Of a stretch of 64,000 bases of DNA, positions 17,339 to 28,663 are shown piece by piece. A program made the translations under genes and the position numbers. Location: assembly GCF_900604315.1 (NCBI RefSeq), contig NZ_LR026979.1:62001-126000 (forward strand). Direction: 5' to 3'. Position 1 is the stretch's first letter. Every line of letters begins with the position of its first letter. Origin of the DNA: [Erwinia] mediterraneensis (GTDB lineage: Bacteria > Pseudomonadota > Gammaproteobacteria > Enterobacterales > Enterobacteriaceae). The notes beneath the pieces are model-generated. The model was not told where the DNA came from. It searched no databases and worked only from the letters and a program-made list of their open reading frames with translations.

Positions 17339-18649
17339 TCAGCGATTGACCAGTCTGGCGGGCAGGGCAATGACCAGTAAACAGCTCAGTAACAGGCACA
17401 CCGCAAAGAACCAGAGGGCGCCACTGCTGCTGCCGGTGAGATCCAGCGCAATCCCCATTACCGAGTTACTTACCAGACCGGCGATATTGGCTACCGAACA
17501 GGCGAGGGCAAATCCGGCGGCTGCGGCGGTGCCTTTCAGGAAGGTGCCCGGCAGGCTGAAAAAGACCGGCACGGCACCGATAATCATCGCCTGCGCCACC
17601 GAGAATAACGCCACAGTGACCACCACATTGTGGGAAAAGAAGGTGCTGAGGCCCATCGCGATAGCGCCGATAATAAAAGGCACAATAATATGCCAGCGGC
17701 GTTCACGCAGACGATCAGAGCTGCTGCCAATGGCGATCATGCCAATCAGCGCCGCGATGCTGGGAATGGCGGTGAGATAACCGATGGTGCTGATATCGCT
17801 CACCCCTGCATTTTTAATAAAGGTGGGCATCCAGAATCCCATGGCATAAGCGCTCAGCAGGATTGAGAAGTCGATACCTCCCAGCATGATGACTTTGATG
17901 TTGAGTAAGCCGTCGCGCAGGCTGTGTTTCGCCCCGGTGGCATCACCTTCATCTTTTTTCAGCTCCTGCAGGACACTCTCTTTCTCCTCCTGGCTCAGCC
18001 AGCTGGCTTTTTCCACGCTGTCAGGCAGCAGCCAGAAGGTCATCACGCCCAGCAATACGCTTGGCAGGCCCTCCAGTAAAAACAGCCATTGCCAGTTACG
18101 CATGCCGTACACATCCTGAAAATGGCCCATGATCCAGCCCGACAGCGGTCCGCCAATCATGCTGGAGAGCGGCAGGCCAATCATAAACAGGGCGATGATG
18201 CGGCTACGACGCCATGAGGGGAACCATTTTGTCAGATAGAACAGCACGCCAGGCAGGAATCCCGCTTCGGCAGCGCCCAGTAAGAAGCGAATGATGTAAA
18301 ACTGGGTCGGGGTTTGTACCAGCAAGGTGGCGGTGGAAAGCAGGCCCCAGGAGATCATAATGCGTGCGATCCAGATTCTCGCCCCGACGCGTTGCAGCAC
18401 CAGGTTGCTGGGCACTTCAAACAGGATATAGCCGACAAAAAATAAGCCCGCGCCGAGACCAAATGCGGTTTCGCTCAGTTGCAAATCGTTCGCCATTTGC
18501 AGCTTGGCCAGACCGATATTAATACGATCAAGATACGCTGCCAGATAACAGAGGCACAGAAAAGGAATCAGTTTCCAGGTGATCTTACGATAAATTGATG
18601 CAGTATCCTCAGCTGTCAGTACTGCAGGACGAGTCGAAGCAACAGTCAT
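17339..18649 (-). CDS. nicT: MFS transporter, ACS family (NicT-like nicotinate importer)
   Basis: A 436-residue, 12-helix anion:cation symporter-type MFS protein (YLDRINIGLAKLQMANDL in helix 1, FEVPSNLVLQRVGARIWIARIM, FLLGAAEAGFLPG). These import organic anions with protons. Position beside nicFEDC makes nicotinate or a pathway intermediate the likely cargo, as for NicT of Pseudomonas putida. A terminator after nicF separates them, so this gene should have its own promoter in 18650-18740. Confidence 0.7.
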   Translation of the reverse strand: MTVASTRPAVLTAEDTASIYRKITWKLIPFLCLCYLAAYLDRINIGLAKLQMANDLQLSETAFGLGAGLFFVGYILFEVPSNLVLQRVGARIWIARIMISWGLLSTATLLVQTPTQFYIIRFLLGAAEAGFLPGVLFYLTKWFPSWRRSRIIALFMIGLPLSSMIGGPLSGWIMGHFQDVYGMRNWQWLFLLEGLPSVLLGVMTFWLLPDSVEKASWLSQEEKESVLQELKKDEGDATGAKHSLRDGLLNIKVIMLGGIDFSILLSAYAMGFWMPTFIKNAGVSDISTIGYLTAIPSIAALIGMIAIGSSSDRLRERRWHIIVPFIIGAIAMGLSTFFSHNVVVTVALFSVAQAMIIGAVPVFFSLPGTFLKGTAAAAGFALACSVANIAGLVSNSVMGIALDLTGSSSGALWFFAVCLLLSCLLVIALPARLVNR

Positions 18650-18746
18650 AATTCTCTCCGGGCGCGATGTACCCTAAGGGCGTATGGTGTAGCGTTTCTG
18701 GCCGGGCCGAAACGTGATAGTTATGCGCACTCCGTGCAGGTAAAAA

Positions 18747-18766
18747 AACGCCCGTTAGCGGGCGTT
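18747..18766 (-). terminator. Rho-independent terminator of the nicCDEF operon
   Basis: Perfect 8-bp stem AACGCCCG/CGGGCGTT with a 4-nt loop, followed on the minus strand by a run of seven T. The nicF stop codon (18755-18757) lies in the loop. Confidence 0.85.
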
Positions 18767-19393
18767 GAACTGTCCAAGGTAATCCAGCGAAGCAGCTTTA
18801 CTCACCACATCGCCATATTTACTGTCAATATCAAACAGATTGGCTTCATGCGGTGCTGTATGCCGATCGCCTACGCACTCCCGCACCACCATGGCGCGAA
18901 ACCCATACTGCAGCGCATCCACCGCAGTGGCGCGCACGCAACCGCTGGTAGAGCAACCGGCGATCAGCAGGGTGTCGATGCCTTCGGAGACCAGCAGCGA
19001 CGCCAGCGCAGTGCCGAAAAAGGCGCTGGCATACTGCTTGGTGATCACTACTTCATCATCAACAGGCAACACCTGGGGACAAAACGCCGCCAGCGGATGG
19101 CCTTCCACCATATCGCGCATTACCGGCGCTTTTTTTACCCAGATGCCGCCATCGCGCTGATGCTGCGGATGGTAGCGGATTTGGGTATGGATCACCGGAA
19201 TGCGGACCTCCCGGGCGGCTGCGAGTAGCGCGACTGATTCACTGACCGCCTCCACCACGCCCGGGGCAAATAAAGGTGCGCCCGGGGTGGTATAGCCCTG
19301 CATAAAGTCGATCATTAACAGCGCAGGACGCTGACCAAAACCGATACGATTTCCCCAGACGCCGGCGTAATTGTCACTCAGGCTTTGCGTCAT
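18755..19393 (-). CDS. nicF: Maleamate amidohydrolase NicF
   Basis: A 212-residue isochorismatase-like hydrolase that deaminates maleamate to maleate and ammonia in the aerobic nicotinate pathway. The Asp29-Lys119-Cys152 triad is visible in LLMIDFMQGYTTPG, ITKQYASAFF and STSGCVRA; residues such as GVWGNRIGFG and VGDRHTAPHEANLFDIDSKY are characteristic of NicF. The ATG at 19393 has better spacing from AGGAGG than the adjacent ATG at 19396. nicE ends 10 bp upstream. Its stop codon lies inside the terminator loop. Confidence 0.9.
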   Translation of the reverse strand: MTQSLSDNYAGVWGNRIGFGQRPALLMIDFMQGYTTPGAPLFAPGVVEAVSESVALLAAAREVRIPVIHTQIRYHPQHQRDGGIWVKKAPVMRDMVEGHPLAAFCPQVLPVDDEVVITKQYASAFFGTALASLLVSEGIDTLLIAGCSTSGCVRATAVDALQYGFRAMVVRECVGDRHTAPHEANLFDIDSKYGDVVSKAASLDYLGQFNAR

Positions 19394-19403
19394 CATCGCC
19401 TCC

Positions 19404-20156
19404 TTACCAGGCGCCCGAGAGCAGGGCGCCAGCACCAGGCACCACAGGCTCAAGCTCCAGCGCTTTTAACATGGCATAGGTGGTGGCGATGGCGGCGGTG
19501 ATAACCGGCTTACCGGTTTGCGCTTCCACTTTCGCTACCGCAGGCAACGAAGGCATCTGAACGCAGGCGGAGAGCACCACCACATCGACATCGTCTAACG
19601 GCATATCGGCGACGATACCCGGTAAGTTGGCCGGATCGTGCGCCGCGACGGCGAGATTATCCGCAATTTCCAGCGCACGCCAGACCTTTACTTCAATGCC
19701 TTCGCGCTGAATGTAATCAACCACCAGCTCCGTCAGCGGTTTCATATAGGGCGCAACCAGCGCAATTTTTTTCGCGCCCATAATGTGCAGGGCATCCACC
19801 AGCGCACCGGCACTGGTGATCACCGGCGCGAGCGCGTCGTTTTCACGTGTTACGGTGGTAAGGCGTTGTTGTGACTGGCGGTGATAACCGGGTCCCATCG
19901 CCATAATAGCCACCAGGCAGGCGTATCCCAGCACGTCGACCTTCGCGTCAGAAAGTTCCAGCGCGCAGCGATCGGATTCTTTATCCATCGCCGCCAGCTC
20001 ATCTTTATTCACATGCTTCATGCGCATCCGGCTGGAGTGGAACGTAAAACGCTCTGGCCGGATCAGCTGACGCGCCTGCAACATGGCCGGGATTTCCGTC
20101 TCCATGGTGATGTTAGAGCTGGGGACAATCTGTCCGATACGATAATGATTTTTCAT
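19404..20156 (-). CDS. nicE: Maleate cis-trans isomerase NicE
   Basis: A 250-residue Asp/Glu racemase-superfamily enzyme converting maleate to fumarate, the last nicotinate step before the TCA cycle. The two catalytic Cys of maleate isomerases are at positions 80 (GYACLVAIM) and 198 (VVLSACVQMPSL), with PSSNITMETEIP near the N-terminus. It overlaps nicD by 4 bp, so the two are translationally coupled. Confidence 0.9.
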   Translation of the reverse strand: MKNHYRIGQIVPSSNITMETEIPAMLQARQLIRPERFTFHSSRMRMKHVNKDELAAMDKESDRCALELSDAKVDVLGYACLVAIMAMGPGYHRQSQQRLTTVTRENDALAPVITSAGALVDALHIMGAKKIALVAPYMKPLTELVVDYIQREGIEVKVWRALEIADNLAVAAHDPANLPGIVADMPLDDVDVVVLSACVQMPSLPAVAKVEAQTGKPVITAAIATTYAMLKALELEPVVPGAGALLSGAW

Positions 20157-20973
20157 GCGGGTTCTCCCGGCTGAAGTGGGTATCCAAGAAAATGCCCAAA
20201 GGCGTGAAAGAAGCCGGAGAAATCATCCCAGGGGATCATATGACCAGCATCAGGAACATGGACAATGTCGATAGCGGGCAGCAGTTCGCGGATTTCGGCT
20301 TCATCCTGCGCCTGGATCACCCCGCCTTTACCGGCGACCATCAGCAGCGTTTTGGCCGGTAGCTGCGCAAAGTACTGATGAATATCCAGCTGATGGAAAT
20401 CGTCATAGGCGCGGCGGATGGCCGGTTCATAGCAGGTATGCAGCCATTCCGCGCGCAGTTGCCGCTGCTCCTCGCTCCAGCTGGGGCAATATTTTTTCAT
20501 GGCTTCCGCATCCATCCCCTGCTGCGCTTCGCGGATGGAATCCTGATACCAGGGCCACTGGCCGGGATAAACACGACGACCCGGTCCCGATACCGGCGGA
20601 TCGATCAGACTCAGACTCAGTACCCCGGCCGGTTTCTTCACCGCCGCGCGCATTATAAAGCGCGCGCCCATTGAGTGACCCACCAGATGATATTCCCTGA
20701 TGCCCAGCGCCTCGACGAAGGCGTTGATATCGTCGGCACAGCACTCCATGCCATAATCGAGCCCTTCACCGCTGCTGGAGAGGCCACGCCCGCGCGCATC
20801 CAGAACCCAGGTATCAAAATGTTGCGCGAAAACCTCCGCCACAAAGCCCCAGGTGATGGCGGGGCTGGTGATGCCCGGAATCAGGATCAGCGTCGGGCCT
20901 TTACCGCCATAGCGCAGGTAGTGCTGACGAATGCCGTTGGCATTGACCTGTCCGCCACAAACAAAACGTGACA

Positions 20974-20974
<1 letters not shown>
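20153..20974 (-). CDS. nicD: N-formylmaleamate deformylase NicD
   Basis: A 273-residue alpha/beta hydrolase that releases formate from N-formylmaleamate. The nucleophile elbow GHSMG has Ser101, the acid probably lies in LLMVAGKGG and nearby, and the base His in PDAGHMIPWDD. Gene order places it between the ring-cleavage product and NicF. It overlaps nicC by one base and nicE by four. Confidence 0.88.
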
Positions 20975-22441
<1,467 letters not shown>

Positions 22442-23494
22442 ATGGCCGTCAACCAGAGTCAGTTGGGACAGATGTTTGAGCAGGTACTGCGCTTGTCAAA
22501 AGTGGACGCTACGCAGAGCGTCGCCATTCTGAAAAGTCACTATTCTGATGCGCGCACAGTGCAGGCGGCAACAGACGCTGCACTAAGATTGGGCGCAAAG
22601 GTTTATTGCGTAGAGTTGCCCGCCTTTAATCATCCGACGGCGATGGGCAACGATATGACCGCTTACTGTGGTGACACCGCGCTGACCGGTAATCTTGCGG
22701 CGCAGCGGGCGCTGGAAGCAGCAGATCTGATTGTGGACACCATGATGCTGCTGCACTCGCCGGAACAGGAGCAGATCCTGAAAACCGGCACCCGCATCCT
22801 GCTGGCCGTTGAGCCACCTGAAGTGTTGGCACGAATGTTGCCTTGCGAAGAGGACAAAACACGCGTACTCGCGGCTGCGGCGGTCCTGGAAAAAGCCCGC
22901 ATGATGACGGTGAAATCCCGGGCAGGCAGCGATTTTCGCGCCCCCCTGGGTCAGTACCCTACGGTCACCGAATATGGTTATGCCGATGAGCCAGGACGCT
23001 GGGATCACTGGCCGAGCGGCTTCCTGTTTACCTGGCCGAATGAAGATCAGGCGGAAGGGGTATTAATGCTGGATGTGGGCGATATTCTGCTGCCATTTAA
23101 ATCCTATGCCCGCGAGCGGATCACACTGGAGATTGAAAAAGGGTTTGTTACCGGAATTCATGGTGGTTTTGAAGCGGAATATCTGCGTGACTACATGCGT
23201 TATTTCAACGACCCTGAAGTGTACGGTATCTCGCATATCGGCTGGGGTCTGCAGCCGCGTGCGCAGTGGACGGCTATGGGGCTGCACGATAAGAATGATG
23301 GTATGTGTATGGATGCCCGCGCGTTTTATGGCAACTTCCTGTTCTCTACAGGCCCGAATACCGAGGTAGGCGGAAAACGTAAGACACCATGCCATATGGA
23401 TATTGCATTGCGGCATTGCGACATCAAAGTAGACGATCTGCTGGTGGTGGCGGAAGGGGAAGTGGTTGCCCCTGAAGCGTCGCGGGCACGGTGA
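22442..23494 (+). CDS. nicX: 2,5-dihydroxypyridine 5,6-dioxygenase NicX
   Basis: A 350-residue extradiol-type dioxygenase that opens 2,5-dihydroxypyridine to N-formylmaleamate with Fe(II). The residues expected for iron binding are all present: His265, Ser302, His318 and Asp320, giving the HX52HXD spacing known for this family. AGAGGA lies upstream of the ATG. It leads the plus-strand genes nicX-R-A-B. Confidence 0.92.
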   Translation: MAVNQSQLGQMFEQVLRLSKVDATQSVAILKSHYSDARTVQAATDAALRLGAKVYCVELPAFNHPTAMGNDMTAYCGDTALTGNLAAQRALEAADLIVDTMMLLHSPEQEQILKTGTRILLAVEPPEVLARMLPCEEDKTRVLAAAAVLEKARMMTVKSRAGSDFRAPLGQYPTVTEYGYADEPGRWDHWPSGFLFTWPNEDQAEGVLMLDVGDILLPFKSYARERITLEIEKGFVTGIHGGFEAEYLRDYMRYFNDPEVYGISHIGWGLQPRAQWTAMGLHDKNDGMCMDARAFYGNFLFSTGPNTEVGGKRKTPCHMDIALRHCDIKVDDLLVVAEGEVVAPEASRAR

Positions 23495-23573
23495 TCTTCT
23501 GCAGGGAGCGGCTGCCAGCGTGGTGACAATGCATTACACTGCCTGGCAATCTGCGAGAAAAAGGACATTTGTT

Positions 23574-24035
23574 ATGGCGCAAGATCCGGCTGCAACACCC
23601 GAAGAGAGTTATGACTATACCCACCAGGTGGGCCATCTGTTACGCAAGGTTTATCAGCGTCATGTGGCCATTTTTCAGCAAAACGTGGGTGATTCGCAGC
23701 TGACTGCTGTGCAATTTATCACCCTCTGCGCGCTGCGCGACCACGGTCCCAGCGCACAGAACGACCTGGTGCGTTATACCGCAGTGGATCAGGCCACCAT
23801 TCGCGGTGTGGTTGAACGATTAAAAAGCCGCGATTTAGTCAGCCTCGGCCCGGATCCGGTGGACAGACGAAAAGTGATTGTGATGCTGACCCCCACTGGT
23901 CAGGCGCTGATTAACGAAGTTGCGGCCAATGCTATGCGCATCAGCGAACTGACATACGGGCCCTTAAATCCGGCGGAACGCGTAGCGCTGATCTACCTGC
24001 TTAACAAAATGCTGGACGATACGGGCCAGCCCTGA
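23574..24035 (+). CDS. nicR: MarR-family regulator NicR
   Basis: A 153-residue MarR winged-helix repressor (DRRKVIVMLTPTGQALI wing; LTAVQFITLCALRDHGPSAQNDL). In P. putida NicR represses the lower nic genes and is released by 6-hydroxynicotinate; position between nicX and nicA fits that role. The ATG at 23574 with an AAAAAGGA site is chosen over an upstream in-frame start that overlaps nicX. Confidence 0.85.
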   Translation: MAQDPAATPEESYDYTHQVGHLLRKVYQRHVAIFQQNVGDSQLTAVQFITLCALRDHGPSAQNDLVRYTAVDQATIRGVVERLKSRDLVSLGPDPVDRRKVIVMLTPTGQALINEVAANAMRISELTYGPLNPAERVALIYLLNKMLDDTGQP

Positions 24036-24074
24036 TTTGAGGCGCATCAGCCGCCTCAGTAAAGGCGGTAAATA

Positions 24075-24608
24075 ATGAAAATGATGGCAAACAAACCTGC
24101 CACGCAAGCTTCATCTGCAAACCTTCATCGCTATCCGTTACTGATTAATGGCGAAGAGAAAGAAGTTACCAGTTATCGCGATACTTCACTGCTGCTGGTT
24201 TTACGCAACGAACTGCAGCTGAACGGGCCGAAATATGGCTGTGGGCTGGGTGAATGCGGCGCCTGCACCGTAATGATTGATGGCGTCGCGGCCCGCGCCT
24301 GTGTGATCCCGGCCTACGGCGTGCGCCAGCGTGCCATCACCACCCTTGAAGGGCTGGGCCAGCGTGATGCCCTGCACCCGGTACAGCAGGCTTTTATTGA
24401 AGAGCAGGCGGCGCAGTGTGGTTACTGCATGAACGGCATGATTATGACCACCGCCGCCCTGCTGCGGGCAAATCCTGCACCAACGGAGCAGCAGATACGC
24501 GCGGCGCTGAGCGGCAACCTCTGCCGCTGCGGCACCCATCAGGAGATCCTGTGCGCGGCCAGACGTGCAGCGATCCTCTGTCAGCAACAGACGGAGGAGG
24601 CACCATGA
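24075..24608 (+). CDS. nicA: Nicotinate dehydrogenase, 2Fe-2S subunit NicA
   Basis: A 177-residue iron-sulfur subunit. The plant-ferredoxin-like cluster uses Cys56, 61, 64 and 76; the helical second cluster uses Cys115, 118, 150 and 152. With NicB it hydroxylates nicotinate to 6-hydroxynicotinate using water, passing electrons to its cytochrome domain. Its stop overlaps the nicB start by 4 bp. Confidence 0.9.
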   Translation: MKMMANKPATQASSANLHRYPLLINGEEKEVTSYRDTSLLLVLRNELQLNGPKYGCGLGECGACTVMIDGVAARACVIPAYGVRQRAITTLEGLGQRDALHPVQQAFIEEQAAQCGYCMNGMIMTTAALLRANPAPTEQQIRAALSGNLCRCGTHQEILCAARRAAILCQQQTEEAP

Positions 24609-27600
24609 GCCATTCTGCTATCCCCTCGCAACAACAACTTCTCGCTGCGCCGGAAGGGCTGCTGATCATTGATGAGATTCAGCCGCCGCCGGGTCTGGTG
24701 CCCAAAGGACAGACCCCGACGCTGAAGCCCAAAGAACAGGCATTATTTCTGGCGATTGACGGGCAGGGGAGTGTCTGGGCGTTTAACGGCCATGTGGATC
24801 TCGGCACCGGGGTAAAGACCGCACTGACGCAGATTGTCGCCGAAGAGTTAAATCTGCGCATGGATCAGGTGAATATGGTGCTGGGTGACACCCAGCGCGC
24901 GCCCAATCAAGGTGCCACCATCGCCAGTGCCACATTGCAAATCTCAGCGGTGCCGTTGCGTAAAGCCGCTGCCGAGGCGCGTCGCTGGCTGAGCCAGCAG
25001 GCCGCCAGTCGCCTGCATGTTTCTCCTGACAGCCTGACGCTGGATGAGGGGGGGGTCACCGCTCCGGACGGCCGTGGGATCGATTTCGCGGCGCTGGTGA
25101 CCGGACAACGTACTGAACTGCCGCTCACCGAGGATGTGCCGTTAAAGCCGGTCGATGAGTACCGTCTGGTGGGCACCAGCTCAGCGCGGGTCGATATTCC
25201 CGCCAAAGCCACCGGTGAACTGACCTGGGTGCACGATTTGCGCGTGCCCGGTATGCTGCATGGTCGCGTTATTCGCCCGCCTTATGCTGGCTATGATACC
25301 GGCGCTTTTGTCGGCACTTCGCTGCTCTCTGTTGATGAAAGCTCCATTGCTCACCTGGAAGGCATCGTTAAGGTGGTGCAAATTGCCGATTTTATCGGGG
25401 TGGTGGCGGAACGCGAAGAGCAGGCGATCGCGGCGATGGAAACGCTGAAGGTGCGCTGGAAGCCCTGGGAGCACCTGTTACCCGATTTAAGCGATGTGGA
25501 AAAAGCGATTCGCGATAATCCGCGTACCTCGCGCGTCGTCCATGATACGGGCGAGGTTGATGAGGCGCTGGAGCAGGTGGCGCAGCGTTTTACCCGCAGC
25601 TACCTCTGGCCTTATCAGTTGCACGCCTCTATCGGCCCGTCATGTGCCGTCGCCGATTATCAGCCGGATGTGCTGCGCGTCTGGAGCGGCACCCAGAACC
25701 CGCATCTGCTGCGTGCCGACCTCGCCTGGCTGCTGGAATATCCGGAAGCGGCGATTGAAGTCAATCGCATGGAGGCGGCCGGATGTTATGGCCGTAACTG
25801 CGCCGATGATGTAGCGGCTGATGCGGCACTGCTTTCGCGCGCCGTGGGCAAACCGGTGCGTGTTCAATTGACCCGCGCACAAGAGCATGTCTGGGAGCCG
25901 AAAGGCACCGGTCAGCTGATGGATGTGGATGGCGGCCTCGACGCCGAAGGCAATCCGCTGGTCTACGACTTCACGACTTCTTATCCCTCCAATGGCGCGC
26001 CCACGCTGGCGTTGTTGCTGACCGGGCGTGTTGATCCGGTAGCGCTGGCCTATGAGATGGGTGACAGAACCTCGATTCCGCCTTATGCCATACCGCATAT
26101 GCGCATCACCATTGAAGATATGGCGCCGATTATTCGTGCCTCATGGATGCGCGGCGTTTCCGCGCTGCCCAATACGTTTGCCCATGAATCTTATATGGAT
26201 GAGCTGGCGCATGCGGCAGGCGTCGATCCGGTTGAGTACCGGTTACGCTATATCAACGATGAACGCGCTGCAGCCTTGATCCGCTCAACCGCCGATCGCG
26301 CGCAGTGGACGCCACGCACCGGGCCGATGCAGCAAACAAGCGAACCGGGCATTCTGCGTGGACGCGGTTTTGCCTATGCGCGTTACATTCACAGTAAGTT
26401 TCCCGGCTTCGGTGCCGCCTGGGCCGCCTGGGTGGCAGATGTGGCGATTGATAAAGAGAGCGGCGAGATTGCCGTGACGCGCATTACGGTGGGCCATGAT
26501 GCCGGGATGATGATCAACCCGGACGGGGTAAAACATCAGATCCATGGCAATGTGATCCAGTCTACCAGCCGGGTGCTGAAAGAGCAGGTCACGATTGAAA
26601 GCAACCAGATTGCCAGCAAAGAGTGGGGCAGCTATCCGCTGTTAACCTTCCCTGAAGTGCCCGATATCGATGTGATGATGGTGCCCCGCCCTTATGATCC
26701 GCCGCTGGGATCGGGGGAGTCGGCATCAGTGCCCAGCGCGGCAGCGATTGCCAATGCGGTGTTTGACGCGACGGGCATCCGCTTTCGTGAGCTGCCCATC
26801 ACCTCCGATAAATTACGCCAGGCGCTGAATGGTCCCGATGCGCAGCCTGCGCCGCAGCTTGCGGCGACACCAGAGAAGCGCAGCGTGGCAAAAAAACGCT
26901 GGATGCTGGGCGGTGCAGCAGGCGTGCTGGGGACAGTGATGGGCATCGCCACAAATGCCTTGCCCTGGCGGGCAGAAATCGCGCCGGTGACGCCGCCGGA
27001 TGCCAGCAGCTGGTCAGCGGCGATGCTGGAGCGCGGTCGTCAGGTGTCGGCGGCAGGCGACTGTGCAGTGTGTCATACCGCCGAGGGCGGCGCGACCAAC
27101 GCCGGCGGCCTGAAAATGGACACGCCTTTCGGCACGCTCTATTCCACCAATATTACTCCGGATAAGGAGACGGGCATTGGCAGCTGGTCCTTTACCGCCT
27201 TTGATCGCGCTATGCGACAGGGGATCAGCCGTGATGGTCATCATCTCTATCCGGCGTTTCCCTATACCGCGTTTCGCCAGATAAGCGAAGCGGATATGCA
27301 GGCGCTCTATGCCTGGCTGATGTCGCAACCGGCGGTGAAACAAACTGCGCCGGATAATGATCTGCGCTTTCCCTTTAACATGCGTTTCCTGATGGCGGGC
27401 TGGAATACCCTGTTTCTGCGTCAGGGGGAATATCAGGCCGATCCCACGCAGTCAGCGGAGTGGAACCGCGGCGCCTATCTGGTGAACGGCGCGGGTCACT
27501 GCGGCGCCTGTCACTCGCCGCGTAACCTGCTGGGGGCGGAGAAGGGCGGGGCGAACTTCCTGGCTGGCGGCTGGGTCGATGGCTGGGAGGCGCCGGCGCT

Positions 27601-28186
27601 CAATACATTGAATAAATCGCCACAGCCCTGGACCGCCGAAAGCCTGTACAACTATCTGCGTACCGGTTTTGATGAAAAACATGGCGTGGCTGCCGGGCCG
27701 ATGGCTCCGGTCGTCAGCCATCTGGCGACGCTGCCCGCCGCAGATGTGCAGGCGATGGCGACCTATCTTGCTGATATCAACGGCCAGGCGGCGCAGGTAA
27801 CCGAAAGCGTCGCTGCGCCTGTGCCCGCCGTCAGGACGGCGCTGAATACCGCAGCGGGGGAGCGGCTGTTTAAAGGCGCCTGTCAGGCGTGTCATACCGC
27901 CAGTGAGGGCGGGCCGCAGTTGTTTGGCGTCAGTCCTGCGATGGCAAACAGCAGCAGCCTGACCAGCGCCACACCGGATAATCTTCTGCAGGTGGTACTG
28001 CACGGCATTGATAAACCGGCGACAGATGCGCTGGGTTATATGCCGGGTTTTGCTGCCAGCCTGTCGGATAAGCAGATTGCAGAGATTGCCGCCTGGCTAC
28101 GTCAGCGCTACGCTCCCAATGAGCCAGCCTGGAGCGATCTCACGGAGAAAGTGGCGCATGTGCGCGCTAATCCCGGCAGTCACTGA
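24605..28186 (+). CDS. nicB: Nicotinate dehydrogenase large subunit NicB (Mo-cofactor + three haem c)
   Basis: A 1193-residue fusion: an N-terminal xanthine-oxidase-type molybdopterin part (residues about 1-750), a hydrophobic segment near 765-785 (WMLGGAAGVLGTVMGIA) that probably anchors it or exports the tail, then three cytochrome c domains with CXXCH at about 820, 966 and 1093. This matches NicB of P. putida, in which electrons leave through the haems to the respiratory chain rather than to FAD. The start at 24605 overlaps the nicA stop; a longer in-frame opening at 24416 is inside nicA. Haem attachment implies a periplasmic tail. Confidence 0.9.
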   Translation: MSHSAIPSQQQLLAAPEGLLIIDEIQPPPGLVPKGQTPTLKPKEQALFLAIDGQGSVWAFNGHVDLGTGVKTALTQIVAEELNLRMDQVNMVLGDTQRAPNQGATIASATLQISAVPLRKAAAEARRWLSQQAASRLHVSPDSLTLDEGGVTAPDGRGIDFAALVTGQRTELPLTEDVPLKPVDEYRLVGTSSARVDIPAKATGELTWVHDLRVPGMLHGRVIRPPYAGYDTGAFVGTSLLSVDESSIAHLEGIVKVVQIADFIGVVAEREEQAIAAMETLKVRWKPWEHLLPDLSDVEKAIRDNPRTSRVVHDTGEVDEALEQVAQRFTRSYLWPYQLHASIGPSCAVADYQPDVLRVWSGTQNPHLLRADLAWLLEYPEAAIEVNRMEAAGCYGRNCADDVAADAALLSRAVGKPVRVQLTRAQEHVWEPKGTGQLMDVDGGLDAEGNPLVYDFTTSYPSNGAPTLALLLTGRVDPVALAYEMGDRTSIPPYAIPHMRITIEDMAPIIRASWMRGVSALPNTFAHESYMDELAHAAGVDPVEYRLRYINDERAAALIRSTADRAQWTPRTGPMQQTSEPGILRGRGFAYARYIHSKFPGFGAAWAAWVADVAIDKESGEIAVTRITVGHDAGMMINPDGVKHQIHGNVIQSTSRVLKEQVTIESNQIASKEWGSYPLLTFPEVPDIDVMMVPRPYDPPLGSGESASVPSAAAIANAVFDATGIRFRELPITSDKLRQALNGPDAQPAPQLAATPEKRSVAKKRWMLGGAAGVLGTVMGIATNALPWRAEIAPVTPPDASSWSAAMLERGRQVSAAGDCAVCHTAEGGATNAGGLKMDTPFGTLYSTNITPDKETGIGSWSFTAFDRAMRQGISRDGHHLYPAFPYTAFRQISEADMQALYAWLMSQPAVKQTAPDNDLRFPFNMRFLMAGWNTLFLRQGEYQADPTQSAEWNRGAYLVNGAGHCGACHSPRNLLGAEKGGANFLAGGWVDGWEAPALNTLNKSPQPWTAESLYNYLRTGFDEKHGVAAGPMAPVVSHLATLPAADVQAMATYLADINGQAAQVTESVAAPVPAVRTALNTAAGERLFKGACQACHTASEGGPQLFGVSPAMANSSSLTSATPDNLLQVVLHGIDKPATDALGYMPGFAASLSDKQIAEIAAWLRQRYAPNEPAWSDLTEKVAHVRANPGSH

Positions 28187-28220
28187 TGGGGGAGCTATTT
28201 TCGGAGAAGATATTGTAAAA

Positions 28221-28240
28221 AGCGCGCCGCAAGGCGCGTT
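28221..28240 (+). terminator. Terminator after nicB
   Basis: GC stem CGCGCC/GGCGCG with a GCAA tetraloop, flanked by A4 upstream and T4 downstream, 35 bp after the nicB stop. Classic Rho-independent form. Confidence 0.8.
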
Positions 28241-28344
28241 TTGCGTCAGTGATGCCGTCACCGCGTCCTTTATAACTTACTCATTTGTCTCTTTTTAAGC
28301 TAAAAACAGTGGCTGTAGAGTAGCTTTTAGGCACAGTTATCATT

Positions 28345-28660
28345 ATGAAAACGATAAAAACTTACATCGCTGCTGACGGGCGGGATTTGTTTGCAGAGTT
28401 TTTAAAAGGCTCCGTGATCCCCTTGCGAAAGTCAGGATCGCTTCCCGGGTTAACCGGATGGCTTCTGACAATTTTGGCGATCACAAACCCTGTCGGGAAG
28501 ATGTCTGAGAGCTCAGAATAGATCAGGGGCCAGGGTATCGGGTTTATTACAGTCTGGTGGTGAGGAAGTCGTGCTGTTGTTCCTGACAGGTGATAAACGC
28601 ACGCAGCGAGCAGATACAGATAAGGCTATTCACTGCCTCAAAAATTATTTAAAGAGATGA
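28345..28660 (+). pseudogene. HigB/Gp49-like toxin gene, decayed
   Basis: The three-frame reconstruction reads MKTIKTYIAADGRDLF, then LRDPLAKVRIAS, NFGDHKPC, ELRIDQGPGYRVYY and FLTGDKRTQ, i.e. the addiction-module killer protein family (HigB, RelE superfamily). Lesions: a frameshift near 28408-28411, a TGA at 28506-28508 where the family has Trp, and a frameshift near 28560. The final frame ends at TGA 28658-28660, four bases before the antitoxin ATG. It cannot make toxin. It is a different subfamily from the module at 4.2 kb. Confidence 0.8.
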
Positions 28661-28663
28661 GGT

